NCBI RefSeq assembly: GCF_014841565.1
Contig: NZ_JACYUD010000001.1
Span: 984,753-1,048,752 of the forward strand
Length of the DNA: 64,000 bases
Direction: 5' to 3'
Source of the DNA: Rhizobium sp. CFBP 8762
GTDB lineage: Bacteria > Pseudomonadota > Alphaproteobacteria > Rhizobiales > Rhizobiaceae
Positions 8,444-17,064 of this stretch are shown piece by piece. How positions within the stretch are numbered: position 1 is the stretch's first letter; each line of letters begins with the position of its first letter. A program made the position numbers and the translations under genes. The notes below the pieces were generated by a model. The model did not search any database. It saw nothing but the letters and a program-made list of their open reading frames with translations, and was not told the origin of the DNA.

Positions 8444-9721
8444 ATGACCACATCGTTCCTTCGCAGCGCTTTGATCGCGCTGGCCACTGCAACCTCTGTT
8501 TTTGCCCTGCAACCGGCTTTTGCAGCAACGGATCAGGCGGCTGTGGTGAAGCACTATGCAGAGCTTGGCCGCGCCAAGTTTGAAGACAGCCTGACCACCG
8601 CCAAAGCGCTGGATGCTGCCATCGACACACTGATTGCCACACCGAGCGAAGCAACGCTGAAAGCCGCGCGTGAGGCGTGGATCAAGGCGCGCGTGCCATA
8701 CCAGCAGACGGAGGCCTATCGTTTTGGCAATCCAGTGGTGGATGAGTGGGAAGGCAAGGTCAACGCTTGGCCGCTGGACGAGGGCCTGATTGACTATGTC
8801 GATCCAAGCTATGGCGCCGAAAGCGATGAGAACGCGCTGTTTACGGCCAATGTGATTGCCAATCCCAAGGTCAAGCTTGGTGGTGAAGAGATTGATGCCA
8901 GCGCGATTACCCCCGCTCTTCTGGAATCCCTGCATGAGGCTGGCGATGTGGAAGCCAATGTGGCGACCGGCTATCACGCTATTGAGTTTTTGCTGTGGGG
9001 ACAGGATCTGAACGGCACGGGAGCCGGTGCTGGAAACCGCCCCTATACGGACTACGATACCAAGGCCTGCACCAATGGCAACTGCGACCGCCGTGCTGCC
9101 TATCTAAAAGCCGCGTCCACGCTGCTTGTTACCGATTTGCAGGACATGGTCGACAAATGGGCACCGGATGGCGAGGCGGCCAAGGCCGCGACGGATGATG
9201 CGGGCAAGGGCGTTTCAGCCATCCTCACCGGCATGGGGTCGCTCTCCTACGGTGAACTGGCGGGCGAACGCATGAAGCTTGGCCTGCTGCTGCACGACCC
9301 GGAAGAAGAGCATGACTGCTTCTCCGACAACACGCACAATTCGCACCTGAACGACGCGATCGGCATTCAGTCCGCCTACACGGGCGAGTATACCCGCGCG
9401 GACGGAACGAAGCTGACCGGCCCGTCGCTGTCCGAGCTGGTTGCGGCGAAAGATCCGGCGCTCGACACGGAAATGAAGACAAAGCTTGCCGCCACAGTGG
9501 ACGCCATGAACGCCATGGCAAAACGCGCCGAAACGGTGGAAGCCTATGACCAGATGATTGGCGAGAACAATGCCGAGGGCAATGCCACTGTGCAGAAGGC
9601 CATCGACGGCCTGATCGCGCAGACCCAGACAATTGAGCGCGTCATTGCAGCGCTTGACCTTGGCAAGCTTGAACTGGAAGGGTCCGATAGTCTGGACAAT
9701 CCTTCCGCAGTCTTCAAGTAG
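8444..9721 (+). CDS. Imelysin family periplasmic iron-regulated protein
   Basis: Protein of 425 residues with a signal peptide (about residues 1-27, ending PAFA) followed by an imelysin (peptidase M75) domain. The family GxHxxE motif is present in ATGYHAIEFLLWGQD. Imelysins are periplasmic or outer-surface helical proteins with a role in iron acquisition; no peptidase activity has been shown for most. The start is ATG 8444, with an excellent AGGAGAGG just upstream; an upstream in-frame start at 8363 would break the signal peptide. First gene of a four-gene operon behind an Irr-like box. Confidence 0.93.
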   Translation: MTTSFLRSALIALATATSVFALQPAFAATDQAAVVKHYAELGRAKFEDSLTTAKALDAAIDTLIATPSEATLKAAREAWIKARVPYQQTEAYRFGNPVVDEWEGKVNAWPLDEGLIDYVDPSYGAESDENALFTANVIANPKVKLGGEEIDASAITPALLESLHEAGDVEANVATGYHAIEFLLWGQDLNGTGAGAGNRPYTDYDTKACTNGNCDRRAAYLKAASTLLVTDLQDMVDKWAPDGEAAKAATDDAGKGVSAILTGMGSLSYGELAGERMKLGLLLHDPEEEHDCFSDNTHNSHLNDAIGIQSAYTGEYTRADGTKLTGPSLSELVAAKDPALDTEMKTKLAATVDAMNAMAKRAETVEAYDQMIGENNAEGNATVQKAIDGLIAQTQTIERVIAALDLGKLELEGSDSLDNPSAVFK

Positions 9722-9727
9722 GGCGCG

Positions 9728-11320
9728 GTGGACAGAGCGCTTACCGGTTTGATGGCATCAGATCGGCGCTCTGCGTCCTTGCCACATCGTTCTGTCCGGC
9801 GAACGGTTATCCCGGTTGCCGGACCTGCTTTCCTTGTGCTGCTCGTGTGCCTGAGCGCCTCAACCCAAGGCCCGCCGCCGCTGGTCCGCGATGATCTGAC
9901 AGTAGCAGACCGCGAACGGGTCCTCGCAATTACACAAGGGCCAACGGATTTTTCGAAAATCGAGCCATTCGAGACACTTTCCGGTGGGGCGGCAACCTTT
10001 ACCGGCAAGGCCGATGCAAAGGCCTTCGGTCACCTCTCCACCAATGTGCCGTTTGAGGATCGGCAGAACTTCGTCCTTGGCGGTGCACTGTTCGGCAAGC
10101 TGTGGGTATCTGCGCCCTCGTCGACACAGGCGTCCGATGGTCTGGGTCCTCTGTTCAACGCCCGTTCCTGTGAAAGCTGCCACATCAAGGCCGGACGCGG
10201 ACGCCCGCAGGAGGACGATGGCAGCAGCCTTTCCCTGTTTGCCCGCCTAGCCCGACCGGCTGAGACACGTGTCGAACAGCAGGCCATCACCGACCATCTA
10301 GCCCTGAACCTCCCCGATCCTGTGTATGGTCGCCAATTGCAGGCCATGGCCGTGCCGGGACTGCCAGTAGAGGGAAAGCTGACCATCGGCTATACGGAGC
10401 GGGCCGTGACGCTGGCAGACGGTGAGGTTATCTCGCTGCGAGTGCCGACCTACGGTGTTACCGGCCTGTCACAAGGTGCGCTTGATGCTGCCACCACACT
10501 ATCCCCGCGCATGGCGCCGCAATTGATTGGCCTTGGTCTGATCGAAGCCATTCACGAGACCGACATTCTGGCACGCGCCGACCCGGATGATCGGGATGGA
10601 GATGGCATCAGCGGTCGTGCCGCGCTTGTTCGCGATCATCAGACGGGCCAAACCGTTTTGGGCCGTTTTGGCTGGAAGGCGCAGAACCCGACGGTTCATC
10701 AGCAGAACGCAGAAGCTTTTGCCAATGATATCGGCATTTCCACACCCGCGCTGCCCAACAGCCATGGGGACTGCACGCCCAGGCAAGCCGACTGTCTGGC
10801 CGCGCCTGATGGTGTACAGCCGCGCCTTGGCACCACCGAAGCGCCAGACCCCGTGCTGGATCTCGTAACCTTCTACGCCCGCCATCTGGCCGTGCCTGCC
10901 CGTCGCAACAGCGGCCGCCGCACGGTGTTGCAGGGCAAGCAGGTGTTTTACCAGACCGGCTGTACCACCTGCCATACGCCGAAATTTGTAACCCGCCGCG
11001 ATACAAGTGACCCTTCTTTGTCATTTCAGCTGATCTGGCCCTATACGGACCTGCTGCTGCACGATATGGGGCCTGAACTGGCAGATGGGCAAAGCGTGGG
11101 CGTGGCGACAGGGCTGGAATGGCGCACCCCGCCGCTCTGGGGCATCGGTCTGACCAAACACGTCAACGGCAACGGTTTCTACCTGCATGATGGCCGGGCG
11201 CGCTCCCTGACAGAAGCCATTCTGTGGCATGGCGGCGAAGCCACTCGCGCCAAAACCACGTTTACAAACCTTACCAAAGAGGACCGCGAGGCCCTGATCT
11301 CATTTCTGGAGTCGCTTTGA
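9728..11320 (+). CDS. Di-haem oxidoreductase family protein (DUF1111)
   Basis: Exported c-type cytochrome-like protein of 530 residues. Two CxxCH haem-attachment motifs are visible: CESCH near residue 147 and CTTCH near residue 413. An N-terminal hydrophobic stretch (VAGPAFLVLLVCLSAS) acts as signal. Family members are called putative thiol oxidoreductases; no reaction is firmly assigned. Here it sits between two imelysins, so a redox step in periplasmic iron uptake is a reasonable inference. The start is GTG 9728, 6 bases after the previous stop; ATG 9752 is an alternative and would leave the signal sequence intact. Confidence 0.9.
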   Translation: MDRALTGLMASDRRSASLPHRSVRRTVIPVAGPAFLVLLVCLSASTQGPPPLVRDDLTVADRERVLAITQGPTDFSKIEPFETLSGGAATFTGKADAKAFGHLSTNVPFEDRQNFVLGGALFGKLWVSAPSSTQASDGLGPLFNARSCESCHIKAGRGRPQEDDGSSLSLFARLARPAETRVEQQAITDHLALNLPDPVYGRQLQAMAVPGLPVEGKLTIGYTERAVTLADGEVISLRVPTYGVTGLSQGALDAATTLSPRMAPQLIGLGLIEAIHETDILARADPDDRDGDGISGRAALVRDHQTGQTVLGRFGWKAQNPTVHQQNAEAFANDIGISTPALPNSHGDCTPRQADCLAAPDGVQPRLGTTEAPDPVLDLVTFYARHLAVPARRNSGRRTVLQGKQVFYQTGCTTCHTPKFVTRRDTSDPSLSFQLIWPYTDLLLHDMGPELADGQSVGVATGLEWRTPPLWGIGLTKHVNGNGFYLHDGRARSLTEAILWHGGEATRAKTTFTNLTKEDREALISFLESL

Positions 11321-12417
11321 TGCTTTTGAGAGTCTGCTTCGCCGTTGCCATTCCAGCACTCCTTGCGTTCGCCACACCCGCTCTGGCGTTGAACGAAGCG
11401 GCTGTTCCAGCCGTGCTGCAAAAGGCCGTGGATGATGTCATCCGCCCCGGCTATCGTGATCTGGCGAAGGCCACCAGCACGCTGGGCCAAGCCACCGCTG
11501 CCTTGTGTGCAACACCGTCGCAAGCGACCCGCGCTGACACAGAAACAGCCTTCAATGCCGTGGTGCGTCAATGGTCGATGATCGAGATCGTGCGCGTTGG
11601 CCCCGTCATTGACGGCAATCGCTATGAGCGCTTCCTGTTTTTCCCTGACCGCAAGGGTCTCGGCCTGCGTCAGGTTCAGGCCGTGCTGGCAAAGGCCGAC
11701 GAAACCGCCACGACGCTCACCGGTCTGCAAGGCAAATCGGTTGCAGTACAGGGTTTGACCGCACTGGAATTTGTCCTCTACGGCACAGGCTCGGATACGC
11801 TTTTGAAAGAGGCTGACAGCTATCGCTGCCGTTACGGACTGGCGATCACGCAAAACCTGCAAGCCATTGCCACCGAGCTACGGGAAGAATGGGAACGGCC
11901 CGGCGGGGTTCAGGATGCGTGGAAGCATCCGGGGCCGGACAATCCCGTCTACCGCACCCATCAGGAGGCGATGACGGGACTACTGGGCATTCTTGTTCAT
12001 GCCGTTGAGGCCACCAAGGACCAGCGGATGCAGCCCTTCTACCATGGAACGGTGGATGAAAAAGCCGATGCGGGAAAGCCGAAATCGGCGATCTACTGGC
12101 GCTCCAACAACACGGTTGCTTCTATCACCGCAAATTTTGAAGGACTGCAAAAACTCTGGAATGGTGCCGATATGGGCAGCATGCTGGATTCCGACAGCCA
12201 GTCCGTCGCCGACTCGATCAATTTCGTTTTCACCTCGCTGATCCGCGTGGGCTCTGCCATCAAAGATCCGATAGAATCTGTCCTTGCCACGGAAGATGGG
12301 CGCGGGAAGCTCGATTTTCTGCTGCTGAATACCCGCGATGTGCTGACCCGTTTGAACGAGGATTACGGCAAGGCGATTGGTCTGGGGGCCGGCTTCTCGT
12401 TTTCGGATGGCGATTGA
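11320..12417 (+). CDS. Second imelysin family protein, degenerate metal motif
   Basis: Protein of 365 residues with a clear signal peptide (MLLRVCFAVAIPALLAFATPALA) and an imelysin-like fold. The place of the GxHxxE motif reads GLTALE, so the histidine is replaced by threonine, and metal binding may differ from the first imelysin of the operon. The ATG overlaps the stop of the di-haem gene (TGATG at 11318-11322), showing translational coupling; the longer frame from 11224 is not used. A structural or partner role with the first imelysin is inferred. Confidence 0.88.
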   Translation: MLLRVCFAVAIPALLAFATPALALNEAAVPAVLQKAVDDVIRPGYRDLAKATSTLGQATAALCATPSQATRADTETAFNAVVRQWSMIEIVRVGPVIDGNRYERFLFFPDRKGLGLRQVQAVLAKADETATTLTGLQGKSVAVQGLTALEFVLYGTGSDTLLKEADSYRCRYGLAITQNLQAIATELREEWERPGGVQDAWKHPGPDNPVYRTHQEAMTGLLGILVHAVEATKDQRMQPFYHGTVDEKADAGKPKSAIYWRSNNTVASITANFEGLQKLWNGADMGSMLDSDSQSVADSINFVFTSLIRVGSAIKDPIESVLATEDGRGKLDFLLLNTRDVLTRLNEDYGKAIGLGAGFSFSDGD

Positions 12418-13496
12418 TGCGCTCCCCTGAGCTAACAGACCGCAGAGCCTTTTTGAAAATGGCGGGTGCCGCCTGGGCAGCGACCCTTGCGTCCGGCGCA
12501 CGCTTCGCGCTTGCCAAAGCGGATGCGGTGTTTGCCACGGCGTATCAGTCCCGATCCGGTGACTTTTTCGTAGCGACGGTGACAGAGGCGGGAGAATTGA
12601 TCAATTCCGCCCCTTTGCCCGCGCGCAGCCATGGCATGAGCGTTTGCTCTGTGACGGGTCAGGCCGTGGCATTTGCCCGCAGGCCCGGCACCTATGCCAT
12701 GATCTTTTCGCCCGATAGAAGCGCGGCCCCCATCGTGCTCACGACCCCGCCGGAGCGACATTTTTTCGGTCACGGCTGTTTTTCACGCGATGGCAAGCTG
12801 CTCTACGCCACCGAGAACGATTTTGCGGCCAATCGCGGCATGATCGGCATCTACGATGCCACCGACGGTTTCTCACGCAAGGGTGAGTTTCCCACCTACG
12901 GCATCGGCCCGCATGATATGACACTGCTGAATGACGGGCGAATGCTTGTCATCGCCAATGGCGGCATCGAGACCCATCCGGATTTCGGCCGCACCAAGCT
13001 CAATCTCAGCCAGATGCAGCCATCCCTGACCCTGGTTGACACCGACAGTGGCGCTTTGATTGAAAAACACGCCATGCCGGACCATTTGCGCCAGCTTTCC
13101 ACCCGCCATGTCGATATGGATGCAAAAGGCCGCATCTGGTTCGCCTGTCAGTATGAAGGGCCGCGCAATGACCGCCCGCCGCTCATCGGCTCATTTGGCC
13201 ACGGCGATCCGCTGACCTTCATAACCCTCCCGGAGACCACCGCCGATGCCATGGCCAACTATTGCGGTGCCATCGCTGTTAACAGGCGGGAAAATCTCGT
13301 TGCCGCCTCCTCGCCCAAAGGCGGCGTCAGCGTCATTATCGATATTGCAACAGGCACTGTGAGAGAGACCCAGCAGCTTGCGCAGGTTTGCGGCCTCTCC
13401 GCCGCGCCGCGTGGCTTTATCACCTCATCCAACGAGGGGACGCTCGGCAAAACGCTGAGTGCTGTTGCATGGGACCAGCATATTGTGCAGATTTAG
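12417..13496 (+). CDS. Tat-exported DUF1513 protein
   Basis: Protein of 359 residues with a twin-arginine signal (TDRRAFLKMAGAAWAATLASG, residues about 7-26), so it is folded in the cytoplasm and exported. The rest is a DUF1513 domain, probably a beta-propeller: repeated short strands such as HFFGHGCFSRDGKLLYATEND and TRHVDMDAKGRIWFACQYEG. Function unknown. It is translationally coupled to the second imelysin by TGATG (12415-12419) and closes the four-gene operon. The same gene combination recurs in other alphaproteobacteria as far as I recall. Confidence 0.9.
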   Translation: MRSPELTDRRAFLKMAGAAWAATLASGARFALAKADAVFATAYQSRSGDFFVATVTEAGELINSAPLPARSHGMSVCSVTGQAVAFARRPGTYAMIFSPDRSAAPIVLTTPPERHFFGHGCFSRDGKLLYATENDFAANRGMIGIYDATDGFSRKGEFPTYGIGPHDMTLLNDGRMLVIANGGIETHPDFGRTKLNLSQMQPSLTLVDTDSGALIEKHAMPDHLRQLSTRHVDMDAKGRIWFACQYEGPRNDRPPLIGSFGHGDPLTFITLPETTADAMANYCGAIAVNRRENLVAASSPKGGVSVIIDIATGTVRETQQLAQVCGLSAAPRGFITSSNEGTLGKTLSAVAWDQHIVQI

Positions 13497-13519
13497 AAAT
13501 GACAGGACCGGGTGAACGT

Positions 13520-13972
13520 ATGAGAAATCTGTTTGTTTATGGTGTGTTTATCGCCATCGTCGTGGGTATAGGCCTCTATATCGGTGTCAGCAATCCTCCC
13601 GGAGAGTGGTATCAGGCGCTGACCAAGCCGTCCTTCAACCCGCCCAACTGGCTGTTTCCGCCGGTCTGGACCATTCTTTACATCATCATTGGCTTTGTTG
13701 GTGCCCGCACCTTTATCCACCATCGCAGCACACCGGCCATGACCTTCTGGTTTGTCCAGATGGTTCTGAATTTCGCGTGGTCGCCCACGTTCTTCGGATT
13801 CCATCACATCGCGCTCGGCCTTGCTGTCATTGTCGGGCTGCTGGTGTGTGTTGTCGGCTTTATCGCAACCAGCCGAAAGCAGGATGCACTATCTGCCGCC
13901 CTGTTTTTGCCCTACCTCGCATGGGTCGCCTTCGCCAGCCTTTTGAATGGGTCAATCCTTCTCTTAAATTAG
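13520..13972 (+). CDS. TspO/MBR family tryptophan-rich sensory protein
   Basis: Membrane protein of 150 residues with five predicted helices and the family features WYQALTKPSFNPPNWLFPPVWTIL and QMVLNFAWSPTFFGFHHI (aromatic, tryptophan-rich loops). TspO proteins bind and can degrade porphyrins and affect tetrapyrrole or stress responses. A link with the iron operon just upstream is plausible because haem and iron metabolism are connected, but it is only inference. The ATG at 13520 fits the first membrane helix; ATG 13499 is the alternative. Confidence 0.9.
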   Translation: MRNLFVYGVFIAIVVGIGLYIGVSNPPGEWYQALTKPSFNPPNWLFPPVWTILYIIIGFVGARTFIHHRSTPAMTFWFVQMVLNFAWSPTFFGFHHIALGLAVIVGLLVCVVGFIATSRKQDALSAALFLPYLAWVAFASLLNGSILLLN

Positions 13973-14035
13973 TGCTTGTTCGGGGCAATGGCGCATGTCA
14001 CCTTGTTGGCATCCGTATCTGTGCGAAATGTTTTC

Positions 14036-14485
14036 ATGACCACCATTCCTCCACCCGACTTTCGGGAGCGTATTCAAACCAGTTTTGCCAAGCAGGGCGC
14101 CATGCGCCTGATTGGCGCAGAGCTGACCCGCGTTGCCCATGGCACAGTGGAAATTGAATGCGCCTTCGATGAAAAGCTGACGCAGCAGCACGGGATCCTG
14201 CATGCAGGTGTCATATCGGCCGCTCTGGATTCAGCCTGCGGCTATGCGGCCTACACGGTCATCGACCCCGATGTTTCCATTCTGACAATCGAATTCAAGG
14301 TCAACCTGATGTCCCCCGGTCGCGGGGAGCGGTTCCTGTTTCGTGGTGATGTGACAAAGCCCGGCTCCACCATCATCGTCGCCGACGGGCGAGCCTATGC
14401 CATCAGCGATGGCCCTGCAAAACTGATTGCCTCCATGACAGGCACCATGATGGTTGTGCGCGGACGGGAGGAAATCGCCGGATGA
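14036..14485 (+). CDS. PaaI-type hotdog-fold thioesterase
   Basis: Protein of 149 residues of the PaaI/YbgC-like hotdog thioesterase family, which cleaves acyl-CoA thioesters. The core motif QQHGILHAGVISAALDSACGYAAYT contains the HGG/HAG-type turn and the acidic residue (D) used for catalysis; IEFKVNLMSPGRGERFLFRG is the central strand. The substrate is unknown. I chose ATG 14036 so that the protein starts like its relatives; ATG 13988 is possible. It shares ATGA with the following gene. Confidence 0.85.
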   Translation: MTTIPPPDFRERIQTSFAKQGAMRLIGAELTRVAHGTVEIECAFDEKLTQQHGILHAGVISAALDSACGYAAYTVIDPDVSILTIEFKVNLMSPGRGERFLFRGDVTKPGSTIIVADGRAYAISDGPAKLIASMTGTMMVVRGREEIAG

Positions 14486-15120
14486 CATTCGAGCTGAAAA
14501 CCGTTGGTGATTACAGGCTGCTATACGCCATGGCCGCAGAGGTGGAATATGGCACGCACTTGAAAAAACGCTTCAAGCCGCTGATTACTGGAATTGGCCC
14601 GGTAGAAGCTGCTATCTCCATCACACGGGTTTTAAGTGATTTGCGGGCCATTGGCATGTTGCCCGATTTAATCGTATCCCTTGGTTCCGCAGGGTCTGCC
14701 ACTTTGGAGCAGACCGGGATTTATCAGGCAACGTCCATCTCTTATCGCGATATGGATGCTACTCCGCTCGGTTTTGAAAAAGGCGTAACACCCTTTTTGA
14801 TGTTGCCAGCGGTGCTCGAACTCCCGCTGCGTATTCCCGGCATACCCACCGCCACCATGTCCACGGGCGCCAACATTATTTCTGGCGCGGCCTATGATGA
14901 CATTGACGCAGATATGATGGAGATGGAAACCTATGCCATCTTGCGGGCCTGTCAGACGTTTGACGTCCAGCTTTTGGGCTTGCGCGGAATTTCCGATGGT
15001 CGTGAGGAGCTTCAGCACGTGACGGACTGGACGCAGTACCTTCACCTGATCGACGAGAAGATGGCCGCCGTGGTCGATCAATTGGAAGAAGGCCTGCTGG
15101 ACGGCATGATCACCCTGTAA
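14482..15120 (+). CDS. 5'-methylthioadenosine/S-adenosylhomocysteine nucleosidase-like protein
   Basis: Protein of 212 residues of the purine nucleoside phosphorylase/MTAN superfamily. It has the ITGIGPVEAAI segment near the N terminus, LIVSLGSAG, and the ribose-binding and catalytic motif DADMMEMETYAILRAC, where MEMET supplies the ribose-contacting glutamate. It likely hydrolyses a nucleoside or its thio-ether to the base. It is slightly shorter than E. coli MtnN (about 230 residues), so specificity is uncertain. Coupled to the thioesterase gene by a 4-base ATGA overlap. Confidence 0.82.
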   Translation: MTFELKTVGDYRLLYAMAAEVEYGTHLKKRFKPLITGIGPVEAAISITRVLSDLRAIGMLPDLIVSLGSAGSATLEQTGIYQATSISYRDMDATPLGFEKGVTPFLMLPAVLELPLRIPGIPTATMSTGANIISGAAYDDIDADMMEMETYAILRACQTFDVQLLGLRGISDGREELQHVTDWTQYLHLIDEKMAAVVDQLEEGLLDGMITL

Positions 15121-15192
15121 TCATCGCCTTCAGACTGGCGGTTTTGACCAATAACAGTTGCACGAACGCTTAATTTTCTCTAATGCCTCGCC

Positions 15193-16770
15193 ATGACCCA
15201 GATAGCACATCCTGATAGCATCCTCATCATCGATTTCGGCAGCCAGGTAACGCAGCTCATTGCCCGCCGCGTTCGTGAGGCCGGGGTCTATTGCGAAATT
15301 CACCCCTTTAACTCGGCGCAAACCGCGTTCGAGCGTCTGGCGCCAAAGGGTGTGATCTTCTCCGGTGGCCCTGCCTCGGTGGCGGATGAAGGAAGCCCGC
15401 GCGCGCCGCAGTCGGTGTTTGAGTCCGGCGTTCCTATTCTCGCCATCTGCTACGGCCAGCAGACGCTGTGCACGCAGCTTGGCGGCGTGGTTGAGGGTGG
15501 TCATGCGGCTGAATTCGGCCGTGCGGATATCGAGATCAAAACCGCCAGCCCGCTGTTTGAAGGCTTCTGGGAAACGGGAAAATCCTATCCTGTCTGGATG
15601 AGCCACGGCGACCGCGTAACGGAACTGCCTGAGGGCTTTGTCGTTGCGGCAACATCCGAAAACGCGCCCTTTGCGATCGCTGTCAATGAGGAGCGCCGCT
15701 ACTACACCACCATGTTCCATCCTGAAGTGGTACACACGCCGGATGGTGCCAAGCTACTTTCCAACTTTGTTCACCGTATCGTGGGCCTGAAATCCGACTG
15801 GACGATGGCTGCTTACCGTGCGGAAATGATCCGCAAGATACGCGAACAGGTTGGCACTGGCCGGGTTCTCTGCGGCCTGTCCGGCGGCGTGGATTCGTCC
15901 GTTGCGGCAATGTTGATTCACGAAGCCATTGGCGATCAACTCACCTGTGTTTTCGTTGACCATGGTCTTCTGCGCCAGAACGAAGCAGAAGAAGTGGTCA
16001 CCATGTTCCGCGATCACTACAATATTCCGCTGGTCCACGTCGATGCATCCGACCTGTTCCTAACGGAACTTGCAGGCGTCAGCGACCCCGAGGTCAAGCG
16101 CAAGACAATCGGCCGCCTGTTCATTGATGTCTTCGATGCCGAAGCCAAGAAGATTGCCGAGGATGGCAAGGGTGCTCCTGCATTCCTTGCACAAGGGACC
16201 TTGTACCCTGACGTGATCGAAAGTGTGTCCTTCACCGGTGGTCCTTCGGTGACGATCAAATCACACCATAATGTGGGCGGTCTGCCAGCGCGCATGAATA
16301 TGCAGCTTGTTGAGCCTCTGCGGGAACTCTTCAAGGATGAAGTCCGCGTTCTCGGTAAGGAGCTCGGCCTGCCTGACCGCTTTATCGGCCGCCATCCCTT
16401 CCCCGGCCCCGGCCTCGCCATTCGGTGCCCCGGCGGCGTCACCCGCGAAAAGCTCGACATTTTGCGCAAAGCAGATGCGATCTACCTCGATGAGATCCGC
16501 AAGGCCGGTCTGTACGACACGATCTGGCAGGCCTTTGCTGTCCTCCTGCCAGTGCAGACTGTTGGCGTTATGGGCGATTACCGCACCTACGATTTCGTTT
16601 GCGCACTTCGCGCTGTAACCTCTGTGGACGGCATGACGGCAGATTTCTATCCATACAACATGGACTTCCTGGGCCGCACAGCCACCCGCATCATCAACGA
16701 AGTCCGCGGCATAAACCGCGTGGTCTATGATGTGACCTCGAAGCCACCTGGTACGATTGAGTGGGAATGA
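15193..16770 (+). CDS. guaA: GMP synthase (glutamine-hydrolysing); ICE integration site
   Basis: GuaA converts XMP, ATP and glutamine to GMP in the last step of guanine nucleotide synthesis. The protein (525 residues) has an N-terminal class I glutamine amidotransferase domain with the nucleophile in AICYGQQT and the histidine/glutamate pair in [13 protein letters not shown]-loop ATP pyrophosphatase domain ([14 protein letters not shown]) and a dimerisation domain ending TIEWE follow. The reading frame is complete although the ICE begins immediately afterwards, which means the element carries or restores the last codons of guaA. guaA 3' ends are known targets of tyrosine integrases. Confidence 0.98.
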   Translation: MTQIAHPDSILIIDFGSQVTQLIARRVREAGVYCEIHPFNSAQTAFERLAPKGVIFSGGPASVADEGSPRAPQSVFESGVPILAICYGQQTLCTQLGGVVEGGHAAEFGRADIEIKTASPLFEGFWETGKSYPVWMSHGDRVTELPEGFVVAATSENAPFAIAVNEERRYYTTMFHPEVVHTPDGAKLLSNFVHRIVGLKSDWTMAAYRAEMIRKIREQVGTGRVLCGLSGGVDSSVAAMLIHEAIGDQLTCVFVDHGLLRQNEAEEVVTMFRDHYNIPLVHVDASDLFLTELAGVSDPEVKRKTIGRLFIDVFDAEAKKIAEDGKGAPAFLAQGTLYPDVIESVSFTGGPSVTIKSHHNVGGLPARMNMQLVEPLRELFKDEVRVLGKELGLPDRFIGRHPFPGPGLAIRCPGGVTREKLDILRKADAIYLDEIRKAGLYDTIWQAFAVLLPVQTVGVMGDYRTYDFVCALRAVTSVDGMTADFYPYNMDFLGRTATRIINEVRGINRVVYDVTSKPPGTIEWE

Positions 16771-16800
16771 TTTAGGCCCATCCAAACGCCGCCGAATTTG
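16740..16800. other. Left junction (attL) of the ICE at the guaA 3' end
   Basis: Base composition and gene content change here, from housekeeping chromosome to integrase and conjugation genes. The final guaA codons (around GTACGATTGAGTGGGAATGA, 16751-16770) are the expected core of the attachment site. The matching right copy is not within the window, so the exact core length cannot be defined. Confidence 0.65.
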
Positions 16801-16844
16801 CGCTGCGATACGATCTAACACACTGAAAACAAAAATAAAATCAT

Positions 16845-16878
16845 CCTATGCCTATCGATATCTATCGGTGGGCATAGG
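16845..16878. repeat. Inverted repeat near attL
   Basis: CCTATGCC (16845-16852) and GGCATAGG (16871-16878) form an 8-bp dyad enclosing a TATCGATA palindrome and a CTATCG direct repeat. It may be a binding site for the excisionase/integrase or for a regulator of the integrase promoter. Confidence 0.5.
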
Positions 16879-16934
16879 TGGCGTTCGGCGGCCTCGCTGA
16901 CGGGCCTCCCCCCCATTGATCAACCAGAAAAACG

Positions 16935-17046
16935 AAAGTACCGTCAGGTCAAACGAGGCCAATGACGGTACTTTTTTCGAACCAATGCGCTGAAATACAA
17001 GCATTTTCGACGCCATCGGCCTCCAAAAACCGCGTGACGGTACTTT
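16935..17046. repeat. Three copies of TGACGGTACTTT, putative integrase arm-type sites
   Basis: The 12-mer TGACGGTACTTT occurs exactly at 16963-16974 and 17035-17046, and inverted at 16935-16946 (AAAGTACCGTCA). Such short repeats between attL and the integrase gene are typical of arm-type integrase sites. The first two copies also form a 12-bp hairpin followed by TTTTTT, which could end guaA transcription. Confidence 0.7.
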
Positions 17047-17064
17047 TCCGCAAGGAGGCCCGAA

